Notes: generated by a model not told the origin, from the letters alone. A stretch of DNA of 64,000 bases from Hygrophila difformis (GCA_030278955.1 JAOANR010000011.1:45433417-45497416); one strand, 5' to 3'; shown: positions 1-11,062, numbered from the stretch's first letter. A program made the numbers and translations.

Positions 1-90
1 TCTTAACACGGGTTAGGATTTATATGTCAAATCTTTCAAAAAAAGACAAAATAAATAAATAAATGAAACTTGTTGTGAAATTGTCCGAGA

Positions 91-154
91 GCTTCTTGTG
101 TGAAAAGTTAAAAAGTGGTGGTGCTTCTTGTGTGAAAAGTTAAAAAGTGGTGGT
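91..154. repeat. 32-bp tandem duplication
   Basis: Two adjacent copies of a 32-bp unit (91-122 and 123-154) beginning GCTTCTTGTGTGAAAAGTTA are identical by eye. The short reading frame across them on the minus strand has no recognisable product. Confidence 0.85.
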
Positions 155-244
155 GCATCGACTCCAAATATCAACAAATATTGACTCTTGAAAGCCCAAA
201 GAATTCCAAAATTTTGGGCTTTATAAAGAAGCATCTATTGCACT

Positions 245-345
245 CTAATTCCCGGGTCTTACTTGGTAACTTACAACTCTGGAGTTCGATTTCTCACCCA
301 ACCCCGTATCATTCCCCTTTATCCTTACTCTAATTATTATCTTTT
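245..345 (+). mobile_element. Degenerate tRNA-derived SINE
   Basis: An A-box-like stretch (CTTACTTGGTAACTTAC, about 258-274) is followed by a B-box-like GGAGTTCGATTTC (281-293) and then a CCCGTATC...TCCCC segment. The same order of motifs is seen in better preserved copies at 18.2, 34.6, 37.0, 47.6 and 51.5 kb. No target duplication could be fixed, so the ends are approximate. Confidence 0.45.
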
Positions 346-1167
346 TCGGTCACGGCAATAATTTCTCACACAATATGAAATTTTCAATCTATTGTTCTTA
401 ATTAGGTACTACCCAAAAAAAAAAAAAATTGGCCCTTTGAACAACACTACGTACGAACTAATTCCTTAACCATTAAACTATGTATCACGATTTGTTTTAC
501 AAAAACTAACATAACCGGAGTATTATATATATATACTGTATTATTTGACATATGTATTAAGATTACGCATTTGCATACTTAGTTAAGATGAAAAACTTCC
601 AAGCAGATAAGCAACATATTAGAAGCAAAGGCGTTTTGGGATATTTAGGATACAGATAAATTTACAATACAAGAAGTTTTAAACCATAAGGTTAAATTTA
701 GGCGTGGGGTATTGTAGGTGTTGCACATGGCCTTTAGTCGAAAGAAGTTAGGTTGCAATCAAAGACGCTTAGTGGATGATACAGAGTGAGGCCTTGATAG
801 ATAGCCCAAGTCTGTCTGATATAGGAGATCGTTGGCAAAAAGTTCACAGTCATGTCGAAATAAACAGATGGTTTTCAATTAACGGTCGATCAGGTGGAAG
901 GTATTAAGTGGATAACGTGGAACACGGCCAATGAAGCACGACCACCTGGCCAAACAATGTCCAGAAACCTGCAAGAAACAATTGAGTCAACTTGGACCAA
1001 TATAGTGTCAGTCGAGGTGATGTCCAACGAGCAATGTTGGACCAAGTTGGCCTCAACCGAAACTATGGCCTGTTTGGTTCATGTGATTGGGAGGGGTCAG
1101 CACATGCCGTCTGTCTTAAATCTGAGCCTTGTATTAAATTTTAATTCGGGCTTGGATTGAAGAGGGT
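346..1167. other. Unassigned sequence, no supported gene
   Basis: AT-rich up to about 600, then more complex sequence from 600 to 1167. An open frame of 88 codons at 894-1160 (plus) has no recognisable domain and no neighbouring exon signals. It may be an old transposon remnant. Confidence 0.5.
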
Positions 1168-1335
1168 TTATGGTGAATTCGCTTACCTTTACTTGAAGCC
1201 ACACTTAAAGATGCTAGAGCCTAGAGCACCACAGGTTGAAGCCCAGCACATGAACCAAACCGGATTATGGTGAATTCGCTTACCTTTACTTGAAGCCACA
1301 CTTAAAGATGCTAGAGCCTAGAGCACCACAGGTTG
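1168..1335. repeat. 71-bp direct repeat, period 97 bp
   Basis: A 71-bp unit containing GGTGAATTCGCTTACC occurs at 1168-1238 and again at 1265-1335, separated by 26 bp. The two copies look identical. On the minus strand this lies just after the stop codon of the putative host exon at 1318-1355/6006-6087, so it may be a duplicated 3' UTR segment. Confidence 0.85.
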
Positions 1336-1360
1336 TAGCTTTTGCACACAAGGTGTAGAG

Positions 1361-2288
1361 TGTTGGGTCTTGTGTTTTGACGGAAGTTCAATGCCGATGA
1401 TAGAAAACAATGGATGAACCTCCTGAGCGGCAGTCTACATGTGCGACGTGGATTATATGAAAGACTGGTCCTAATCTGGGGAGATTATTCACTAACACCT
1501 ATATTGCAGGATCCCTATTCCAGATTAGTGAAATAGAGTTTGAATTTGTCTCACACTCTACCTGTCAAATCTCAACGGCTATTTTCAATATGACCGTTCA
1601 ATCTGCAGAGCTCCATGGTTAAAGAGGTTTTCTGAGGAATGGAAGAGAGAGCTCTCACTCTCACAATCTTTGAATCATCCTGAAATTCTCTCAAGCTTTT
1701 AGAATCACTTTGTGAGAAGCTCGATCGATTTGCAGCCCCCTGTTCACTGAATCTATTTGTTGCTGCTAAATCGATAAGCCTTGGACTCTTCTCTATTTGT
1801 CTGCAAGTTGTAAACCTGGTTGAAGAGATCGTCCAAAGGCTTCACAGGAGACAAGCTTACATCATTCATATCATCTTGTTCCAGAGAAGTGATTCACAGA
1901 CTTCTTCAGGGGAAACTCAAGGCAGGAGCTCTGGGGAGTTGAAATAGGTGGGAAACCTATACCAGGACTTGTGAGAGCTTCTGGTTCCAACAACTATCCG
2001 CCTGGAGATTAGAGTGAAGTCATTCTCTTTATTTTGCTAGTGTGTGTGGTTGTATACCATCTTGAGACACATAGTAAAAGAACCTCCTGGATTGGTATCC
2101 CCCAGACGTAGGCCGAAGGCCGAACTGGGTCAAAAATTACTTGTCTCATGGATTTACTTTATGCATGATATTTATTCGGCTGTGCTTGAATTATATCTTG
2201 GTATAATAATCTGTTTTGGTGTTTGAGTTCATTGTTTACAGTGAACCTTTTGCATAAAGTGGTTATCTTGCTTTTCGTTGACCTAACA
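1361..2288 (+). repeat. 5' LTR of the gag-only element
   Basis: 928 bp, starting TGTTGGGTC and ending CCTAACA. It matches 5057-6005 along its length. The 3' copy is about 21 bp longer because it has an extra segment CCCCAACGACTCTTTT near 5170 and it starts TT instead of TG. A core CTGGATTGGTATCCCCCAG lies at about 2087-2105 and is shared with an otherwise different LTR family at 11-15 kb. Confidence 0.92.
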
Positions 2289-2290
2289 AT

Positions 2291-2302
2291 TGGTATCAGA
2301 GT
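2291..2302 (+). promoter_or_regulatory. Primer binding site (tRNA-iMet type)
   Basis: TGGTATCAGAGT begins 2 bp after the 5' LTR. This matches the usual plant Copia primer site complementary to the 3' end of initiator methionine tRNA (TGGTATCAGAGC), with one change at the last base. Confidence 0.85.
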
Positions 2303-2406
2303 CACACTCTTTCGAGAGAGATCCAAACAGCAAGATGAGTTAAGGATGGTCATTCAACCAGCCCCCACTGCTCGATGGAACAAACTTTTCCATTTAGAAG
2401 AACAAG

Positions 2407-4455
2407 ATGCACTCGTTTTTTATGTCAGTCGATGATAGGGCTTGGGATGCAGTGCTCACAAACTATGAACCCCCTTCGGTGACTGTTAATGGTGTTGCCA
2501 AGCCTAAAGACAAAAAGAAATGGACTGTAGGGGATAGGATCAACTGTAACATGAACTCTAAGGCACTACATGCTATCTTCAGTGCAGTGACCGAGGACCA
2601 TTATAGCCTTATCTCATCCTGTACCACGGCCTATGAAGCATGGGAGATACTGGTAAACTCTCATGAAGGTTCGGCTCCTGTTAGAACTTCTAAAATTATT
2701 TCTATTGAAGCTCAATTTCATAAACTTATCATGGATGAACATGAGTCTATCAATAGTTATTTTAGTAGAATCCGTACTCTAACCAACCAGGCTCAACAAC
2801 TTGGTAAGACCTACTCATCCCAGGAGATAGTTCGAAAAATTGTAGGTTCACTCCCTGAGAGATTCAATGCCAAAATTGCTGCTCTTGAATTGCAAGAAAA
2901 CTATGCCACCATAGCTGTTGATGAACTAATGGGGATCTTACAGTCATGGGAGATGGACCACTGTAAGAATTTCACAGGTAAAATTGTGGCATTCAAGCTG
3001 GAGTCCAAACCTCAAATCGAACCTTCAGAGGAGTCGAGTTCAGATGATGATGATGAGGAGAACTTGGTTAAGCTCTCACAACGCATTGCCAGGATTCTTA
3101 GGGATAAGAAGTCCAAACAATTTGGGAGCAAGAACGAAGAGAGCTCATCTATGAGAAGACTAGATATGAAGAAAACTTACATGAAGCAGTTCAAAGAATC
3201 TTCTGACTCTCGAGGACTCAAGTGCTTTGAATGTGGAGGGTATGGCCACGTGAGAGCTGATTGTGGAAACCTCAAAAACAAATCAGATGATGCCAAGAAG
3301 ACCTACTGTGCTACATTTAGCGATGAATAGAGCCCAAGTTCCAGTGATAGTGATGATGCAACTGGAGTAGTTTTCGCTGGAACATGGGACTCAGACTCTG
3401 AATCAGAATCTGAATGTGGTAACCTTCCTACATTTGTTTCACCTTTTATTATTGATGAAAGTTTTTCTTCTATCTCTAACAGGAAAGAAAAGCAGAGTGT
3501 TGAAGCACGTAGTGAAATATATGATTAGATATATGAAAAACTTGAAGAGAAGGAAGAAGAATTAAGGAAATTGCGAATTGATCATGAAGCTCTCAGAGGA
3601 GATTATGTTGCCCTAAAAGGTGAACATGAGGAAGTCTGTGTCAAGTATTATGCTCAGATGGAGGAGTTAACAGATGCATGCAAGGATCGTGACAGATTAA
3701 ATGATCAAGTTCTCATCCTGGAATCCTGTTCAGTGGAGGTGTCAAATAAAAGAGACGAACTTGCCAAGCAAGTTGTTGAACTCACGAGCACCAATGGAGA
3801 ACTCACTGAACATGTCAATGTCTTGTTCAATCAAAAGACTGAACTCGAGGAACAGGTGTCCACACTTACTGAACAAGTTCAAGTGTTGAAAGCCAAAGTG
3901 TCCAGCTCAGAAGAATTGGCCAGCAAGTTGAACAAAGGAAAAGATGTTCTTGAGGAAATCATTTCATCTACTAGAGCTCATGGTGACATGCGTGGAATTA
4001 GTTATATAAAGGAATGTTCCAGCTCAACTGAAAGGCTTTTTGTTAAGGAATGAACCATTCCTGAAGAGATTCCAATGAGGAGCACAAAGGAGATCATTGA
4101 TCAAGTCAAAGGATCAAAGAGAATAACCAGACGACGTGTTCCACCTCCTGTACCCTTGGAATGTGAGTATTGTCACAACTATGGACACAAAGTTGGAGCA
4201 TGTCACGCCTTAGCCAGAGACGCCCTTTCTGGAAGACCAGTCATTTGGCCTAATGAGAACTTGAAGAGGAGTATTCCCAGAAGAGAATGGCGTGCCAAAG
4301 GAATCGTGGTCAGACTTATTGCTTCATCAACTAAGCCAGGAAAGAAGATGATTGACTACAAGGAAGCTGCTGGTCTACAAAGTTTCACATCAAGGATTGA
4401 ATCAAGCAAGGTTGAACCATTAAGAAGAGACCTTGAGATCTGCAACTTTGTCTGA
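2407..4455 (+). pseudogene. Gag-like protein with two zinc knuckles and a coiled coil, broken by three stops
   Basis: A single reading frame of about 680 codons is interrupted by TAG at 3328-3330, TAG at 3526-3528 and TGA at 4051-4053. The first part is a UBN2-type Copia gag (residues about 10-200) with an acidic serine-rich stretch and a zinc knuckle CFECGGYGHVRADC (CX2CX4HX4C). The second part (about 3530-4050) is a long glutamate/leucine heptad-rich coiled coil. The last part carries a second knuckle CEYCHNYGHKVGAC. Gag would form the particle and bind the element RNA. The frame lacks pol entirely. All three stops being in one frame, without frameshifts, indicates modest decay. A start upstream of 2407 cannot be excluded because the initiation context is not distinctive. 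Confidence 0.85.
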
Positions 4456-5043
4456 ATGAAGCTGATTGGATCCTCCCTTTGTGTAAACGGTTCAAATTCC
4501 TAACCTAAAACTTGCTCAATATGTTTATTTGCTAATGATTTGGGCTGCAGGAATTATAATTTTTAGGGGGAGATCAAAAGAGGCTCACTGGACCGGCTCA
4601 ATGAGTTAAATCAAGAAAGCATATTATCTGATATCTTGGTCCAGGAGTCAATTGTGCAAATGCAGAGCAAATATGAGCAAGGCTTAGCTTTGTTGCTTGA
4701 CACATGGTCCGATGATTAGTATGCCATAATTCAACCTCTGGAGAGATCAAATTCAACGTGCTATTAAACAACCTCTGGAGATTGGTAACATCTTTCTAAC
4801 TCTAATCTCTTTGCGATATATGGTTTTTGAACTGTTGTTTTTTGGTTACTGGTATTTGTGATGTGTTTGCTGGATAGTTCCCCTTGTGATTTGAATGAAA
4901 GCTCTATGTTGAAATTGTTATATTTTGTAAAGAGCTTTTCTGGGATGTATTTTGGTGGTTGGGAGAAAGGGTGCTGGTAGGTTCATTGATTTTTTGTAAT
5001 AGTTCATTATCAGTTGGATTATTGTACTGGCTCACTTCCTGTC

Positions 5044-5056
5044 AAAAAGGGGGAGA
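5044..5056 (+). promoter_or_regulatory. Polypurine tract
   Basis: AAAAAGGGGGAGA directly before the 3' LTR, the expected site for plus-strand priming. The same tract precedes the LTRs of the tandem element at 12.5 and 13.9 kb. Confidence 0.85.
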
Positions 5057-6005
5057 TTTTGGGTCCTGTGTTTTGACGGAAGTTCAACGCCGATGATTGA
5101 ACACAATGGATGAACCTCCTGAGCGGCAGTCTACATGTGCGACGTTGATTATATGAAAGACTGGCCCCAGCCCCAACGACTCTTTTCCTAATCTGGGGAG
5201 ATTATTCACTAACACCTATATTGCAGGATCCCTCTTCCAGATTAGTGAAATAGAGTTTTAATTTGTCTCACACTCTACCTGTCAAATCTCAACGGCTATT
5301 TCCAATATGATCGTTCAATCTGCAAAGCTCCATGGTTAAAGAGATTTTCTGAGGAATGGAAGAGAGGGCTCTCACTCTCACAATCTTTGAATCATCCTGA
5401 AATTCTCTCAAGCTTTCGGAATCACTTTGTGAGAAGCTCGATCGATTTGCAGCCCCCTGTTCACTGAATCTATTTGTTGCTGCTAAATCGATAAGCCTTG
5501 GACTCTTCTCTATTTGTCTGCAAGTTGTAAACCTGGTTGAAGAGATCGTCCAAATGCTTCACAGGAGACAAGCTTACATCGTTCATATCATCTTGTTCCA
5601 GAGAAGTGATTCACAGACTTCTTCAGGGGAAACTCAAGGCAGGAGCTTTGGGGAGTTGAAATAGGTGGGAAACCTATACCAGGACTTGTGAGAGCTTCTG
5701 GTTCCAACAACTATCCGCCTGGAGATTAGGGAGAAGTCATTCTCTTTATTTTGCTAGTGTGTGTGGTTGTATACCATCTTGAAACACATAGTAAAAGAAC
5801 CTCCTGGATTGGTATCCCCCAGACGTAGGCCGAAGGCCGAACTAGGTCAACAATTACTTGTCTCATGGATTTACTTTATGCATGATATTTATTCCGCTGT
5901 GCTTGAATTATATCTTGGTATAATAATCTGTTTTGGTGTTTGATTTCATTGTTTACAGTGAACCTTTTGCATAAAGTGGTTATCTTGCTTCCCGTGGACC
6001 TAACA
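5057..6005 (+). repeat. 3' LTR of the gag-only element
   Basis: 949-bp copy of 1361-2288, ending CCTAACA and followed directly by the target duplication TAGAG. Confidence 0.92.
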
Positions 6006-6110
6006 TAGAGTAGAATCCTGTAGCTTTTGCACCTGAGGTATATAGGGTATCATCCCCGAGCAATACGACCCCTCCGCTAGCTTCAACCTGAATAGCAGCA
6101 TTCATCAACA

Positions 6111-6624
6111 TCAAAATGCACCAGAAAAATATTGTCCAAATTATTTAACTATTTTTTTAGTTGATGTCAAGAGGCTTTTACAATGAGTGATGATGAATTG
6201 TTGTTTCTGTAGTTATTGGTTTTCCATTTGAATGCTACCATTACTGCTATATGCTGAAGATGCAGCCTGTGGATAATGTTTCCAACCTCACAAATTTCCC
6301 ATTTAACATTTGTATATATATCCACACCCTTCTTATCAATCCTCACAAGCCCCAAACACTACATTTCCAGCAACTCCCATATAAATAAAATGTAGCTCAC
6401 TGCTGTTAATACTTCCATCTAGCCAGCCATTGTCATCAGGCACAGGCAGACAGAGAACCAAAAATCCCAATATATGTACTTTATTGTACCCACACACCAG
6501 TAGAAACTTCAATTCAATAATTTTTTCTAAAGCATTTAATTTAGATTAGATAACAGGAAATAAAGCAACCCTCTTTATTTCCATCAGCTTAAATACTAAT
6601 AATATGAATCATAATCCTAATCTT
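6111..6624. other. Intergenic, no supported feature
   Basis: AT-rich sequence. If the exon at 6006-6087 is real, the region just above 6088 would be its intron on the minus strand. A 62-codon minus-strand frame at 6167-6355 has no recognisable motif. Confidence 0.5.
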
Positions 6625-6659
6625 AAATCTTGGTTCTTCCCCCCATCTCCATTATGTTT

Positions 6660-7365
6660 ATGGATTTTAAAGATTTTAAATTGTTGGCTTGGAATGTGGG
6701 TGGTATGGTGAGTGCCCAGCGTTCATTAATTGATGTGTTGCGGTCTTCTCAGCCTGATTTCATTTTTGTGTTTGAACCTCAAGTGAGCTTCGCCCGCTCT
6801 CGGGTAATGCTTTTGAAGGAAGGTTATCTGCCTCATTTTATCCAGGAAGCGGCTGGTAAGTCAGGGGGCATTTGGATTCTGGCAAGAGTGGGTAATCCCT
6901 TCAATTCTGATGTTATTGATGCGAGGGACCGTTTGATTACCCTTAAGCTCACTAGAGGTGATAGTACTTGGTTTGCTTTTGCTGTCTATGCCTCTCATCG
7001 GCCTCTTCAGAGATGCAGAACTTGGGATGATCTCTATAATGTGGGGGCATGTACAATATTGCTAATGCGGATGAATTAAGGGACACCCTCCATGGGTGTG
7101 ATCTTTACACTATTAACACGCAGGGAGGTCGGTTCACTTGGTCCCGGCCGATTGGTGACCAACAAAGGATTTACAAAAGGCTTGATCGGGGTGTGATTAA
7201 TAAAGAATGGATTGATATTTTCCGACAGGTTTCGTCCAGGTCTTAACGAATCCGGGTTCAGATCATCAACCATTACTCCTCCATTGTGGCAAGCGTTATA
7301 CAACAGCCTCGGCTAAACCATTTCGCTGGGAGGCGGCATGGGCATCGGCTACTGAGTATGACAAC
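6660..7365 (+). pseudogene. LINE endonuclease domain (AP-endonuclease type), internally deleted
   Basis: The start LLAWNVGG matches the first motif of the LINE endonuclease and FEPQV corresponds to the metal-binding glutamate motif. A deletion near 7045 shifts the frame and removes the middle of the domain including the expected GDFN motif. The later part resumes with GGRFTWSRPIGDQQ and RLDRG, then after another frame change near 7235 the SDHQP motif (catalytic His) appears. The nicking activity that starts target-primed reverse transcription is therefore certainly lost. Confidence 0.85.
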
Positions 7366-9146
7366 TTGATTAAGGAAGTCTGGAATCAGTCGTCCAATGG
7401 CCCGGGCTTTTGTGGTCATTTGGATGAGATTCGGAAGGCGTCTCTGGAATTCAGCAAATCATATGGTCGGAACTTTAAATGGAGGAAGATTAAAATTCTC
7501 AAGCGGCTTGAAGGCATCACCCGTACATTGGAGACTGTTGACTCTGTTAGATTGGTTTTACTTGAAGCGGAACTCCGGGATGAATATGCTCTCATATTAA
7601 AGCAAGAAGAGATCTATTGGTATCAACGGGCCCGAGAACGATGGGTGCGGTGCGGGGATAACACTGCTTATTTCCATGCCCGGGTTAAATGTAAACGACA
7701 TAGGGAGCGGATCCATGGGATGTACTTAATGGATGGACCTGGTGTGACGATGACAAATCTCTTGGACAACATGCTCGTTCATATTTCCAGGAGCTCTTCT
7801 CTCCACCTGTCCAGGTGGATAATGTGCAAACTTCCCAATTATCTCCATTACCAAGTTTCTCGGATGGGGAGATCGACACGATACAGAAACTTCCATCCTT
7901 TGATGAAGTTGCGGATGTGGTAAAGAGTATTAATGGCTACGCTGTCCCAGGCCCTGATGGCTTTCCGGGATTTTTTTATAAGAAATACTGGAGTACGATT
8001 GGGACTGTCGTATATGAATTTGTGAGGCACTCCTTTATCACTCAACGCCTCCCACAGGAAACTCTTCATGCATATATCCGCCTCATTCCTAAAGTCGCTG
8101 GTCCTACCAACTTTAAGCAGCTCCAACCTATAACTTTGTGCAACATGCTCTATAAAATTGTTACTATGTTATTGGTGGGCAGGCTGAGACCTCTATTGCA
8201 GAACTCCATTTCGCACCATCAGTCTGCGTTTCTTCCTAGCCGGGGGCCAGTCGATAATGCCATTGCTCTTCAAGAAATCATTGGTCATATGTCAGGTTCC
8301 AGTTCTCGGCTGAAGGCAGTCATTCTCAAGGTTGATATAGCTAAAGCCTATGACAACGTCCGGTGGGATTTCTTGGAACTTTGCCTTAGGGAACTAAAGC
8401 TGTGTGTGTCCATTATTCGCCTCATTATGTATTGTGTTACCTCGCCTTCTGACTCACTCTTGTGGAATGGCCAGGCCCTGCAACCTTTCACGCCTGGAAA
8501 GGGACTTCGACAGGGGGATCCTATATCCCCTTACTTATTCTTGGTGGTAATGGAGAAGCTTTCTCTTCTTATTCAGTCGTTGGTCCAATTGGGACAGTGG
8601 CAGCCGCTCCGTCTGTCCAATTCAGGGGTAGGGATATCCCATCTGCTATTTGCGGATGATTTAATTCTTTGCTCAATGTTTGATTAGACAGATGCTATTG
8701 AATATCCCATCTCCAATATTGGTGCTGCTTTGAGAAGATTTGCTGCCGTTTCTGGTCTCTTTCCGAATGCTCAGAAATCTACGGTTTTGGTGTCTAATAA
8801 TGTGACTCTCTTGGATAAGCAATGGATTACGGAGGAACTTCAATTCCAAGTAGTGGAGTCCTTTGATCACTACCTGGGCTTTCCCCTGTTGATGGGTCGC
8901 CGTCGATGCCGTGACTTTGCCTTTATACTTGATAGAATTGATTCTCGCCTTGAAGGCTGGGCTAGTAAGATCTTAAATAAAACTGGGCATCTCACTCTGT
9001 GTAGATCGGTTCCTGCCTCCATCCCAACATATATTATGCAACTCCATTGGTTGCCGGAGGAGACATGCAAGGCCATTGATGGGAGATTGAGCCGGTTTCT
9101 CTGGAAGGATCACACTGTTAAAGGCTTGCACCTTGTCAGTTGGTAA
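7366..9146 (+). pseudogene. LINE reverse transcriptase domain
   Basis: The linker before RT contains the plant-LINE signature WYQRARERWVRCGDNTAYFH (about 7618-7677). RT motifs follow in order: GPDGFPGFFYKKYW, LIPKV, QSAFLPSRGPVDNA, KVDIAKAYDNVRW, GLRQGDPISPYLF and the catalytic FADDLIL (about 8649-8669). A TAG at 8685-8687 breaks the frame soon after the active site, and it reopens in the same frame with the thumb motif YLGFPLLMGR. A frame change lies near 7780-7815. Consecutive TAA TAG codons at 9144-9149 end this stretch. Confidence 0.92.
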
Positions 9147-9149
9147 TAG

Positions 9150-10044
9150 GTGGCAAGACCTAAAAATCAAGGTGGTCTCGGCCTACGCAAGGCTCGCCAT
9201 ATGAACATTACGTTATAGGGCAAATTGTTGTGGAGCCTGATGCATTCGCTTGAGCAGACTTGGGTTCAACTTCTTGAAGGAGGGCGTCCGTCCTCTACAT
9301 TTTCGGATTTCTCTCATGTCCAGGGACGCTCCAATATGGCTAAGTTGCTAAAGAAAATTATTCCCCATCTACGGGCTGGCTTCTCCCTTCGTCTTGGAGC
9401 GGGTAATGTCTCCCTGTGGTTTTCCAAATGGCGGCAGGGTATTCAACTTGGCCCTCAACTGTCTTATGTGGCTACTCAAGACATGGATCTTCGTGTTAAG
9501 GATGTGATCACAGGCGAGGGTTGGAACTGGTCTGCTGTCTATTCTCCTATGCCGAGTAATTTTCTTCTCCAAATTACTACTTCATCGCCGCCATCCATGC
9601 ATTTGTCCCTTCCGGACTTGTGGGTGTGGAAGGGTGTGTCTAATGGTATATACACGGCCCACTCTGCTTATCTCTTTCTGGCCGCTGCTGAAAATCCCCT
9701 CCAAGGTTGGTGTTGGTTTTGGAAAGCAGCCTTCCCAGAAAAAGTATGTTTGTTCATCTGGCTTCTGTGTCATGCATCTCTGCCAGTTAATGAAACTCAT
9801 TATTCCCGTCATGTGGCGCCATGTTCTCTTTTTTTTTGTATGTGGAATCTCTGAAGAAACTTGGGTGCATTGTCTGTTCTATTGTGGATGGACTACTCAG
9901 GTCTGGACAACATTGAACATCAACATCCCGGATGACTGTGCTGCCATCCCTAAAGATGATATACGGTTGTTTATACAAGGTATGTATCGTGCTTATGGCT
10001 CCCTATTTATTGCCGCTTTTATGGACTATTTGGCTGGATCGTAA
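9150..10044 (+). pseudogene. LINE zinc-binding RVT (zf-RVT) region
   Basis: After the double stop the same frame continues with ARPKNQGGLGLRKARHMN, then a stop near 9217 and an open stretch to 9854 that contains WFSKWRQG and VWKGVSNGIYTAHSAY, typical of the region between RT and RNase H in plant LINEs. A frameshift falls in the T9 run at about 9829-9838, after which ETWVHCLFYCGW supplies the conserved His/Cys cluster. Another frame change near 10020 leads into the RNase H domain. Confidence 0.85.
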
Positions 10045-10668
10045 TGCCAGAGTTTTTGGAGGCAATTGCAAGCCTGTTTGGCTCCTTAAAAAAGAGATTT
10101 GGAACTTGGTTCTGGACATGGAATCTGCTGGGAACTCTCCTAGTAACCATAGGGCAGTGAGACTTGTCCAATGGAATTATCTTGCTCTAAAGGGTATAAT
10201 TCTTCATGTTGATGGTAGTTCCCTTGGGAACCCCGGTAGGGCTGGCTTTGGCTTCGTGGTTCGTGATGAGGGTGGCCATTGGATTGGGGGAGTTTGTGGG
10301 CATCTTGGCCATGCAACAAATATAAGGGCTGAAGTAGGTGCCTTGGCGTCTGGCCTGCGTTATGTCCATGATCTTGGGATCAAACGGGTATCTTGTTACT
10401 CAGACTCTGTAGTGGTGATCGAAGCGCTTGACTCTTGGAATCAATTCCACCCTTATGCAGCTGTTCTTGTTCAGATTCGTGAGCTAAAGAGATCCTTTGA
10501 ACGGTGAGTGTTCATCATGTTCTCCGGGAGGGGAATAAAGTGGCTGATACTTTGGCTAAACATGGGGCCTCAATAGAAGACTTCTTTATGACGTGGGCAT
10601 TCCCACCAGATTTTGTCAAAGGGGACGTAGCGGCGGATGCATCTGGCGTGTGGTTTCCCCGTTATTAG
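10045..10668 (+). pseudogene. LINE RNase H domain and ORF2 C-terminus
   Basis: RNase H motifs are present: HVDGSSLGNPGRAGFG (first Asp), IRAEVGAL (Glu), CYSDS (second Asp). A frameshift at about 10505 separates the last block REGNKVADTLAKHG (last Asp). The protein ends GVWFPRY and TAG at 10666-10668. A closely similar end, SSGVWFPR, is found in a separate LINE relic on the minus strand near 33.7 kb, so the two belong to related families. Confidence 0.9.
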
Positions 10669-10759
10669 TCTGTTGATTTTTCTCATTTAGTTGTTGTTTT
10701 TCTTTTTCTTTTCCCTTTGTTCCCTGGCCCCGGCTTTCCAAAATAGAAAATCTTGGTTC

Positions 10760-11057
10760 ACCTCATATTAATTCTAATCCTAATCCTAAACCTAAATAAA
10801 AATTCACTAAGTCAAAGCTAATATTGAATCTTTAATTCTAATCCTAATTTTTAAATCCTTAGGCATAGTTCATAATCCAAAATTCAAAGATATTCTATTC
10901 GAATCTTTAATCCATAATCTTAATTCTAAATAAAAGATCCTCAAACTCAAGCCTATTCCTAATCCTTACCCCAAAATTCCTAAAACCTAATCATAAGCCT
11001 AATTCTTATCCTAATCATAATTCAAACCCTTATCTTTAATCCTAATCATTAATCATA
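10760..11057. repeat. Degenerate CCTAA-rich tract
   Basis: Low-complexity sequence built from variants of AATCCTAA, CCTAAACCTAAA and TAATCATAA. Similar sequence lies just left of the LINE (about 6600-6624) and just right of the tandem LTR element (14917-14970), so both elements inserted into one original tract. It resembles worn telomere-like or satellite DNA, but no clean repeat period can be read. Confidence 0.6.
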
Positions 11058-11062
11058 AACCT

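Larger units (their letters stand above)
1361..6005 (+). mobile_element. Non-autonomous Copia-type LTR retrotransposon (gag only)
   Basis: Two long terminal repeats (1361-2288 and 5057-6005) flank a 2.77-kb internal region. The 5-bp target duplication TAGAG is perfect at 1356-1360 and 6006-6010. A primer binding site of the initiator-methionine type follows the 5' LTR, and an A5G5 polypurine tract precedes the 3' LTR. The interior encodes only a gag-like protein; no protease, integrase, reverse transcriptase or RNase H motif is present, so it would need proteins in trans. The zinc knuckle plus downstream coiled-coil gag and the AAAAAGGGGGAGA tract resemble the Maximus/SIRE branch of Copia, which is an inference from memory of that group. 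Confidence 0.92.
1318..6087 (-). pseudogene. Putative terminal exon of a host gene, split by a retrotransposon
   Basis: On the minus strand a 3' splice site (polypyrimidine-poor CTATTCAG, AG at 6089-6088) is followed by an open stretch from 6087 to 6006. If the retroelement 1361-6005 and one TSD copy are taken out, the frame continues through 1355-1318 to a TAG at 1320-1318, giving 39 codons in all. The encoded peptide begins VEASGGVVLLGDD and ends KLQPVVL. I do not recognise the family and see no upstream exon within 6.1-6.6 kb. The continuity of the frame across the insertion is seen; that it was a real gene is inference. Confidence 0.35.
6637..10747 (+). mobile_element. L1-type LINE, 5'-truncated and decayed
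   Basis: The 12-bp target duplication AAATCTTGGTTC occurs at 6625-6636 and 10748-10759. The element starts almost at the endonuclease domain, so ORF1 is absent. In order it carries endonuclease, reverse transcriptase, a zinc-binding RVT region and an RNase H domain, which is the layout of plant L1-type ORF2. The reading frame has at least four stops, several frameshifts and an internal deletion in the endonuclease. The 3' end has only a short A-rich tail (CCAAAATAG before the TSD) rather than a long poly(A). Confidence 0.93.

Noticed and set aside
894..1160. 88-codon plus-strand frame as a gene
   Set aside because: No domain, no splice sites and no repeat identity to support it.
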